Shown here piece by piece: positions 22,448-28,266 of a stretch of DNA of 28,266 bases. The stretch is from SKLM01 sp964450435. GTDB taxonomy: Bacteria; Chloroflexota; Anaerolineae; B4-G1. The notes under the pieces are model-generated. The model was not told the DNA's origin. It searched no databases and worked only from the letters and a program-made list of their open reading frames with translations. Location: the NCBI GenBank assembly GCA_964450435.1, contig CAYVCX010000037.1:1-28266 (forward strand), written 5' to 3'. Both the position numbers and the translations under genes were made by a program. How positions within the stretch are numbered: position 1 is the first letter of the stretch; each line of letters begins with the position of its first letter.

Positions 22448-25400
22448 ATGAAGCGGAAATCTGTCCTGGAACCATTGGACCTGAGGCCTGAGCAAGCCTG
22501 CCGATTGACGGCCAGGGACCGCAGTCGCGTGCTCAATTTCCTTCTCCGTTGGGAGTGGTTCGACAGCCTCCACGCCTGTCTCGACGTGCTCATTCCCCGC
22601 AGGCCCGCCCTGGTCTCGCTGCGCGACCTGCGGGCCAAAGCTCTCGTCGCCCAGGGGCGGTTGGACGAGGCTCTGGGGGTGGTGGAGAAGCGAATCGAGC
22701 GCAACGCATCGCTACCCGCCCGCGCGCTCGTGGCCCGCATCCACCTGGCGCGAGGTGACGTGGCGTCGGCCCGTCGAATTGCTCGCGAACTCCTCAAGGA
22801 ACGGGACGAGAGCGCCATAGGCTGGAGCCTGCAGGGGGAGGTCGAGTTGGCCGGCGGCGATGTGGAAGCGGCGCTGTCTGCCTACCGCCGCCTTCACGCC
22901 CTCTATCCCAATAGCCGCGCGTATGTGTGGGGGATGACGAGCATCTATCGGGCACGCGGCGACTGGGTGACCGCCAGTGGCTATGCTGTGCAGTTGCTGC
23001 GGTTGGCCGACGACGGGAACCGGCTACCCGTGGTTTATCTGCGAGGGCTACGCGATTACTTCCGGGCCAGCGGAGAGACCACCCGCGCAGCTCAGATGGA
23101 GGCTGAACTCGCCCGCCGCTACAGTGAAGAACTGCGTGAACTCCGCGCCGACCTTTCTTCGCCGGACAGTACGGACGCAGACTCGGAGCTGGGGCCGGCG
23201 AGGTGGGAGCGACGTGTCCCGCCAATTGATGAACGAGACGAGGTGCGCCGGGAGCGGCCGGTCGAACGACTGCCCTCATTCGACGCCGTTCCTGTCTCCA
23301 ACAGAGAACGATGCGCCATCATTGAGGCCGTTGAGCATCTATTTGGGTTCGATGCGCTTCTCCCGGGTCAGCTGGAGACGATGGCATGCGTGTTGCGCGG
23401 CGAGGATGTGCTAACCGTGCTGCCGACCGGTGGGGGCAAGTCCCTCTGTTACCAGCTTCCAGCGATGATGACTCTGACAGACAGCGAATGCCCGGAAACT
23501 GGAGCCGGTGGGCCCAGTGGCGAACGAGGCACCACGCTGGTCATCTCTCCGCTCATCGCGCTGATGAAGGACCAGGTCGATTCGCTGCCTCCCCGTTTGC
23601 GGCAGCGCGCGACCACGCTGAACAGCACCCTCGATGGTGATGAATTGCGACGGCGCATGGGCCGCGTCGCCGACGGGGCTTACCGACTGGTATACGCTGC
23701 CCCGGAGCGGCTGCGTCAACCGCCCTTCCTTCACGCGCTCCGCTCTGCTGGCGTTGAGCGGCTGGTGATCGATGAAGTGCACTGCGTGAGCATGTGGGGT
23801 CACGACTTCCGCCCCGACTATCTGATCATCGGGCAGGTACGGAAAGACCTTGGCGAGCCGCCGCTCCTGGCGATGACGGCCACGGCCCCGGACCGTGTGC
23901 GGCGTGACATCGTTCGGCGTCTGGGGGATCCAGCGGACGCGGAGGACAGCCTGCGCCTGGTAGCCGGTGACGTGACCCGCCCTAACCTGCACCTGGAGGT
24001 GTTCCACGCTGGCGACAACGACGAAAAGCTGCGCCGCATGCTGGCTTTCTGCCAGGCGGAGACGGGCAGCGGAATCGTCTACGCCGACACCCGCGCCCGC
24101 TGCGAGGAGTTGGCTGCTTTGCTGCAGCGGTTCGGCGTCAATGCGGCGCACTACCATGCCGGAATCCCTGACCGACATCGCGTGCAGGACGAGTTCATGG
24201 GCGGGCGCATACGCGTGGTCGTGGCCACAATCGCCTTTGGGATGGGGATCGACAAGCCGGACATCCGCTTCATTGTGCACTTCTTCCCACCTCCGTCGCT
24301 GGAGTCGTATTACCAAGAGGCGGGCCGGGCCGGGAGGGATGGGCTTCCCGCGCGTTGCGTTCTGATGATCTCGTCCCACGACAAGGGGCTCCTGACCCGC
24401 CGTGTGCGGCGAGATGTGCTGCCTATCGGGTTCCTCCGCGATATCTACGGCGCGGTGAGTCGCCGTCTAGGCGATCAATCAGCGGGGCGGATCGTGATGG
24501 CCGACCTGGAGCGCGACCTGCGGGCCGAGGATACGCGCGTGCGAGTTGCCCTGAGCCTGCTTGAGGAGGCAGAGCTGCTGCGGCGCGGCCCCGATCTGCC
24601 ACACGCGGCCCGGGTCAAGCTCACGGCCGTCTGCCGCGACAGTGCCGTGCCCGACGAATTGACCGCCTTTCGCCGGGCTTCCCGGCTTCGCGCCCAGCAG
24701 TGGCTGACGCTGGATCTGGCGGAGGTGGCACCGAATGCTGGCCTCGATCTGGCGAACATCGAGGAGAAGGTGCTGGCCTGGCAGGATGCGGGCTGGCTCC
24801 TGTATCGCCCCGCAGGGCGCGACCTGCTGGTGGAGCTGCGACAGGCGCCGGAGGACGCAGCCGAGCGAGTCGACACGCTCTTGGAGCAGCACGAGACGGT
24901 GCAGGTGCAGCGCGCCGACGAGATCGCAGCCTATGCCGCGACTCGCCGCTGTCGGCACGGCTACCTCAACGCGTACCTGGGCGGTCGTACCATCGATCGC
25001 TGCCGGGCCTGCGACAACTGCGTGGACGTGCCACCACTGCCCGATCCCGGGCTGCCAGACGAGCGGGAGCAGTTGCTGACAATCCTTCGCTGCGTGACCG
25101 GCGCGCGATGGAGCTGGGGACGTCAGACGCTGCTGCGGATACTGCGTGGTGAAGGCGAGGCGAGGTACGGAAGGCGTCCCCTTCAGGCGGAGGCCGTGGA
25201 GCAGGCTGAGTATGGGGCGCTGTCCTTCCGTTCCAGGACCGCCGTGAAGGCGCTGGTCGAGGGTCTGGAATACGCTGGCTTTCTGGAGCCGCGGCAGCTC
25301 GGACACGGCGGTGTCGTGCTTGACGTCACAACCAAGGCCGCAGCGGCCCTGGAGGAGCCCAGCCTCCTGGATGCCCTGGTTGTGACGGAGCGGGGATCCC

Positions 25401-25678
25401 CGGAAGCATCCGGGTCTTCATTGGAGGCCGGGGAAAGCGCGGACGTGGACGAGGAGCTGTTTGAGGCGCTGAGAGCGTGGCGACTGCGGCAGGCCCGCAA
25501 GCAAGAGGTGGCGCCATTCATGATCCTCCACGACACAGACCTGCGCGCCCTCGTGGAACAGCGACCCACCACGCTGGCGGCTTTGTCGAGGGTGAAGGGT
25601 GTGGGCCCCAAGAAACTGGAGCAGTACGGTGCTGCCCTGCTCAAACTGGTGCACGACCATCTACAGGGCGATGCCTAA
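22448..25678 (+). CDS. recQ: RecQ-family ATP-dependent DNA helicase with N-terminal TPR-like extension
   Basis: The product is 1076 residues, much longer than the usual ~600. Residues about 50-225 are helical TPR-like repeats (LRAKALVAQGRLDEALGVVE, LARGDVASARRIARELL, AGGDVEAALSAYRRLHALYP). The helicase core follows: PTGGGKS with K331, DEVH at 442-445 with CVSMWGHDFRPDY, LAMTATAP, and YYQEAGRAGRDG. The RecQ zinc site is C835, C852, C855, C858, with spacing as in E. coli RecQ. An RQC-like region (LRCVTGARWSWGRQTLLRIL) and a C-terminal HRDC domain (about 1000-1074) complete it. It should unwind DNA 3' to 5' in repair or recombination; the TPR part suggests a protein partner. ATG 22448 has a weak GAGAG site. 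Confidence 0.95.
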   Translation: MKRKSVLEPLDLRPEQACRLTARDRSRVLNFLLRWEWFDSLHACLDVLIPRRPALVSLRDLRAKALVAQGRLDEALGVVEKRIERNASLPARALVARIHLARGDVASARRIARELLKERDESAIGWSLQGEVELAGGDVEAALSAYRRLHALYPNSRAYVWGMTSIYRARGDWVTASGYAVQLLRLADDGNRLPVVYLRGLRDYFRASGETTRAAQMEAELARRYSEELRELRADLSSPDSTDADSELGPARWERRVPPIDERDEVRRERPVERLPSFDAVPVSNRERCAIIEAVEHLFGFDALLPGQLETMACVLRGEDVLTVLPTGGGKSLCYQLPAMMTLTDSECPETGAGGPSGERGTTLVISPLIALMKDQVDSLPPRLRQRATTLNSTLDGDELRRRMGRVADGAYRLVYAAPERLRQPPFLHALRSAGVERLVIDEVHCVSMWGHDFRPDYLIIGQVRKDLGEPPLLAMTATAPDRVRRDIVRRLGDPADAEDSLRLVAGDVTRPNLHLEVFHAGDNDEKLRRMLAFCQAETGSGIVYADTRARCEELAALLQRFGVNAAHYHAGIPDRHRVQDEFMGGRIRVVVATIAFGMGIDKPDIRFIVHFFPPPSLESYYQEAGRAGRDGLPARCVLMISSHDKGLLTRRVRRDVLPIGFLRDIYGAVSRRLGDQSAGRIVMADLERDLRAEDTRVRVALSLLEEAELLRRGPDLPHAARVKLTAVCRDSAVPDELTAFRRASRLRAQQWLTLDLAEVAPNAGLDLANIEEKVLAWQDAGWLLYRPAGRDLLVELRQAPEDAAERVDTLLEQHETVQVQRADEIAAYAATRRCRHGYLNAYLGGRTIDRCRACDNCVDVPPLPDPGLPDEREQLLTILRCVTGARWSWGRQTLLRILRGEGEARYGRRPLQAEAVEQAEYGALSFRSRTAVKALVEGLEYAGFLEPRQLGHGGVVLDVTTKAAAALEEPSLLDALVVTERGSPEASGSSLEAGESADVDEELFEALRAWRLRQARKQEVAPFMILHDTDLRALVEQRPTTLAALSRVKGVGPKKLEQYGAALLKLVHDHLQGDA

Positions 25679-25776
25679 AAACAAGGGCGGAACGAGGCTG
25701 GTTGGCGCTCAGAACAGGCGTCAGTCGGACTGCGCTTGAGGCCCGAGGACGAGGCAGCGAAGGCGTCGAGAAGTCG

Positions 25777-25805
25777 TTGACAGCGGCGTGTTCCCATGAT
25801 ATACT
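25777..25805 (+). promoter_or_regulatory. promoter of the tetR-thiolase unit
   Basis: A perfect TTGACA (25777-25782) and TATACT (25800-25805) have a 17-base spacer, about 48 bases ahead of the regulator's start. Confidence 0.88.
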
Positions 25806-25821
25806 GACCTCGAGTCACTTA

Positions 25822-25836
25822 CTGACCGTCGGTTAG
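25822..25836. promoter_or_regulatory. probable TetR-family operator
   Basis: CTGACCGTCGGTTAG is a near-palindrome (CTGACCG-T-CGGTTAG, one mismatched pair) just downstream of the expected transcription start. Its position and form suit autorepression by the adjacent TetR-family protein. Confidence 0.65.
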
Positions 25837-25852
25837 CACGGGAGGCACAAGT

Positions 25853-26491
25853 GTGACCACCAGGGCGCGTCGCGAACGAGAGAAGCGGGAGCGCCGTCGA
25901 TCCATCCTCCGGGCGGCCCGAGAGATGTTCTTCGAGAACGGGTTCCACGATGCCACCGTGGATAGCGTCGCCGAGCGCGCTGAGGTCAGCAAGGGGACAG
26001 TCTATCTTTACTTCGTGAGCAAGGAAAGCCTCCTTGCTCACTTGCTTCTAGAAGGGCTTGAAGATCTCGTGGGCGAGCTCGGCAGCGCGCACGAGGACGC
26101 GAAAGTGCTCCCGGCCGACGAGCAGTTGAGAGAGTTGGCCCGGGCCTACCTGGACTTCTTCGATCGAAATCCACAGTACTTCCCCTTCCTGATGGCCATG
26201 GACCGCGGGCAATTCCAGGAAGCCATCTCCCCGGAGCTCTACGAGGAGATTCTTGAGGCGAGCCTTGAGGGATTGACCCTGGCGGTCGCTGTGGTCGAGC
26301 GAGGAATGGCAGGGCGCGTGTTCGCCCGGGGCGATGCTCAGAAGGCAGCCTGTGTGTTCTGGGCCTCGTTGAACGGGGTGCTGCAGTTGATGGAGCATCC
26401 CTTGCGGCGGGAGATGGTGGGGGTCGCGAAGACAGTGCTGTATGAGTCGAGCGTCGATACGGTGATCAAGGGGCTGAAGACGGGTGCCTGA
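25853..26491 (+). CDS. TetR/AcrR-family transcriptional regulator
   Basis: The product is 212 residues from GTG 25853, with GGGAGGC ahead. A basic lead is followed by the TetR DNA-binding domain (ILRAAREMFFENGFHDATVD, VAERAEVSKGTVYLYFVSKE), with helix-turn-helix residues about 33-52. The C-terminal half is an all-helical ligand-binding and dimerisation domain (LRELARAYLDFFDRNPQYFP). It likely represses itself and the thiolase through the operator at 25822-25836. The inducer may be an acyl-CoA or fatty-acid-like compound, which is inference from the neighbour. Confidence 0.93.
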   Translation: MTTRARREREKRERRRSILRAAREMFFENGFHDATVDSVAERAEVSKGTVYLYFVSKESLLAHLLLEGLEDLVGELGSAHEDAKVLPADEQLRELARAYLDFFDRNPQYFPFLMAMDRGQFQEAISPELYEEILEASLEGLTLAVAVVERGMAGRVFARGDAQKAACVFWASLNGVLQLMEHPLRREMVGVAKTVLYESSVDTVIKGLKTGA

Positions 26492-26546
26492 CCCGAGTGC
26501 CTTGTGTGGTCTGGGATCTAGATGCGTCAACTTGAAGGAGGGCAGC

Positions 26547-27749
26547 ATGAAGGAAGTGGTGATCGTAAGTGGATGCCGCACGGCGATCGGCAAGCACGGT
26601 GGGGCTTTCCGCGACATTCCCGCTCAGGAGCTGGCGGCCACGGTGCTTGAGGAGGCGGTGCATAGAGCCGACATTGATCCCCTCGTCATCGACGACGTCA
26701 TCGTTGGCTGCATCGGGCAGCAGAGCGACGCGCCGAACATCGGGCGGGTGGCTGCGTTGATGGCTGGAATTCCTGTTCACGTGCCGGGGTACACGGTCCA
26801 GCGCAACTGCGTGTCCGGCACGATGGCAATCAGCGGTGCGTACCAGGCGATCCAGGCAGGCGACGGCGACGTATTCCTTTGCGGTGGAGTGGAAAGCATG
26901 TCTACGGCGCCCTATGTCGTGCGGGGCGCTCGCTGGGGCCTTAAGCTGCGCCACGATAGGTTCGTGGACACCCTCTGGGAGGGACTCACGGATCCGGTCT
27001 GTGGTGAGATCATGGGGCTCACGGCAGAAAACCTGGCGATGATGTACGATATCAGCCAGGAGGAACAGGACGCTTACGCGGTGAAGAGCCACCAGAAGGC
27101 CTTCCGGGCGACGCGGATGGGCAAGTTCCGCGACGAGATCGTACCCTTCCGGGTGATCAAGCGGGTGGCAGGTAAAGAGGTTGCGCACGAGGACATCACC
27201 GAGGACGAGTGCATCAACCCAGGCCTGACGGTGCAGAAAGCTGCCCTGTACCCCACCGTGTTCAAGAAAGACGGGTCTGTAACCCCGGCGAACGCCTGCC
27301 CCATCTCTGACGGTGCGGCAGCGGTGGTCGTGATGTCGGCGGAGAAGGCAGAGGCGCTGGGCGTTGAGCCGATGGGCACCATCCGCAGTTATGCCTATGC
27401 CGGTCTCCCTCCCGACATCATGGGTCTTGGCCCGGCGTACGCCACGCCGATGGCGCTGGATCGCGCCGGACTGGCGCTCAGCGACATCGACTTGATTGAG
27501 TTGAACGAGGCTTTTGCAGCCCAGGTCCTGGCTGTAGGCAGGGAGCTGGAGGATCGAGACTGGGACTGGGAGAAGGTGAATGTGAACGGTGGTGCCATTG
27601 CTTTGGGGCACCCCGTGGGGTGCACTGGAACCCGTTTCGTGGTTACGCTGCTCTATGAGATGATCAAACGCGATGTCCCGCTGGGGCTCGCCACGGCGTG
27701 TGTTGGCGGCGGCCTGGGCGGCGCGATGATCATCGAGCGGAAGGTGTAA
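26547..27749 (+). CDS. thiolase (acetyl-CoA acetyltransferase / 3-ketoacyl-CoA thiolase)
   Basis: The product is 400 residues, the standard length. The active site is complete: nucleophile C88 in QRNCVSG, NEAFAAQV, GGAIALGHPVGCTG with H355, and C385 in TACVGGGLGGAM. It condenses two acyl-CoA molecules or cleaves 3-ketoacyl-CoA; sequence alone does not separate degradative from biosynthetic use. ATG 26547 has GAAGGAGG at the ideal distance; the upstream in-frame start at 26484 would overlap the regulator. It is 55 bases after tetR and 12 bases before a small gene, so the three likely form one unit. Confidence 0.95.
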   Translation: MKEVVIVSGCRTAIGKHGGAFRDIPAQELAATVLEEAVHRADIDPLVIDDVIVGCIGQQSDAPNIGRVAALMAGIPVHVPGYTVQRNCVSGTMAISGAYQAIQAGDGDVFLCGGVESMSTAPYVVRGARWGLKLRHDRFVDTLWEGLTDPVCGEIMGLTAENLAMMYDISQEEQDAYAVKSHQKAFRATRMGKFRDEIVPFRVIKRVAGKEVAHEDITEDECINPGLTVQKAALYPTVFKKDGSVTPANACPISDGAAAVVVMSAEKAEALGVEPMGTIRSYAYAGLPPDIMGLGPAYATPMALDRAGLALSDIDLIELNEAFAAQVLAVGRELEDRDWDWEKVNVNGGAIALGHPVGCTGTRFVVTLLYEMIKRDVPLGLATACVGGGLGGAMIIERKV

Positions 27750-27761
27750 GGAGGCATACCG

Positions 27762-28028
27762 ATGGCGGATATCTCCGTATGGCAGGACGAGGAGGCGCGG
27801 GCGACCTTCATTGAGAAGGGCAAACAGGTCCTCGAGAGCATCAAGGGAGAGCTGGAGGGACAAGAGGGCGCAGTGATCGTAGCCATCGAACCGGAGAGTG
27901 GCGACTACTTCGTGGCTGAGACGCTGGGTCGGGCGGACCGAGCTGCATTTGAGCAGTATCCCGATCGATGGATGTATTTCGCTCGCCTGGACAATCCGGA
28001 GGCGGCGATCCCCCTGCCGACGTGGTAG
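27762..28028 (+). CDS. small conserved-looking protein of unknown function
   Basis: The product is 88 residues, acidic and soluble. A helix (ARATFIEKGKQVLESIKGEL) is followed by strands (GAVIVAIEPESGDYFVAETL) and a segment rich in aromatic residues (AFEQYPDRWMYFARLDNP). The pattern VIVAIEPESGDYFVAET recalls small proteins found beside toxin-antitoxin or metabolic genes, but I cannot assign a family. It has a strong GGAGG site, starts 12 bases after the thiolase stop, and is probably co-expressed with it. Confidence 0.78.
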   Translation: MADISVWQDEEARATFIEKGKQVLESIKGELEGQEGAVIVAIEPESGDYFVAETLGRADRAAFEQYPDRWMYFARLDNPEAAIPLPTW

Positions 28029-28196
28029 GGTCGGAGAACTGACGGGGGATCCAGAATTCGAGAATCTTGAGCTGTGAGCGCAGCGCGACGTGAGGTGCAA
28101 AGCGTCAGATGTGAAGCGTGAGGTGCTAAGGGCTACACGGCGTGAGCCACCTTTTCCGGGTCGCGTCTGACGCATGAAATGGGGCCATTCTAGTTC
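28029..28196. repeat. intergenic stretch with imperfect short direct repeats
   Basis: GTGAGGTGC occurs at 28090-28098 and 28118-28126, within a run of related units (GTGAAGCGTGAGGTGC and similar). A comparable low-complexity run (AGGTAAAGCGTAAAACGTAAG) lies near 2060-2081 between the parS sites. No gene or terminator is evident here. Confidence 0.4.
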
Positions 28197-28266
28197 CTAC
28201 AACCGCACATCGGCAATCAGAGCTTCCTGGAGGGCGGAGGTGCGCCCACGTGTGATCTGTTTTTGG
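28197..28266 (-). CDS. possible C-terminal end of a minus-strand gene (runs off the right edge)
   Basis: Reading leftward, an open frame from the window edge ends at TAG (28197-28199) with about 22 residues (ITRGRTSALQEALIADVRL). The composition is protein-like and the frame is open to the edge, but the stretch is too short to name or to prove coding. Confidence 0.3.
   Translation of the reverse strand, partial: QKQITRGRTSALQEALIADVRL

Noticed and set aside
26466..28175. Minus-strand open frame of 569 codons over the thiolase and small gene
   Set aside because: It is the antisense of an unmistakable thiolase. Its composition is histidine/arginine rich, with no domain pattern and no ribosome site or promoter.

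Overview
The window is a GC-rich, densely coded piece of a bacterial chromosome. It very probably carries the replication origin. The gene content (Tad-type pilus genes, a T-box-controlled valS, a PH-domain/DUF1648 membrane protein, UPF0173 hydrolase, complex I-like membrane proteins) suggests an Anaerolineae-like Chloroflexota or a related Gram-positive-type lineage. That assignment is inference from gene style, not from a marker tree.

Layout. 1-1632 (minus): Tad/Flp pilus genes (CpaE-like edge fragment, cpaB, and a tadE broken by two compensating frameshifts). 1913-2438: a gene-free stretch with two perfect parS-type palindromes, a promoter and a hairpin-rich segment. 2439-5237 (plus): a small unknown protein, dnaN with its own promoter and a strong terminator, then a PH-domain membrane protein. 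5418-11667 (minus): a GH13 glycosidase, a Cas4/AddB-type Fe-S nuclease and three membrane proteins related to proton-pumping NADH dehydrogenase/Mrp/Hyf subunits. 11824-13020 (minus): the primary sigma factor. 13335-14021 (plus): a UPF0173 metallo-hydrolase. 14080-14550: a gene-free oriC candidate holding a 74% AT block, TAG-trios, three perfect DnaA boxes and several one-mismatch boxes. 14626-17782 (plus): promoter, valine T-box riboswitch and valS. 17779-19806 (minus): a truncated methyltransferase and a DUF6930-like protein with an integrase SAM-like tail. 19943-25678 (plus): two DUF488 proteins, a putative dual-OB protein, a DUF559 endonuclease-like protein and a TPR-extended RecQ helicase. 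25853-28028 (plus): a TetR regulator with its operator, a thiolase and a small unknown protein.

How it fits together. Most genes left of about 14.2 kb point left and most genes right of it point right, as expected around an origin. The parS pair and dnaN lie 10-12 kb away, but dnaA and parAB are not in the window. The most interesting accessory block is the plus-strand DUF488/DUF488/dual-OB/DUF559/RecQ run, which looks like a nucleic-acid-processing or defence island. The second is the compact antiporter-like membrane operon, whose key proton-channel lysines appear to be missing.
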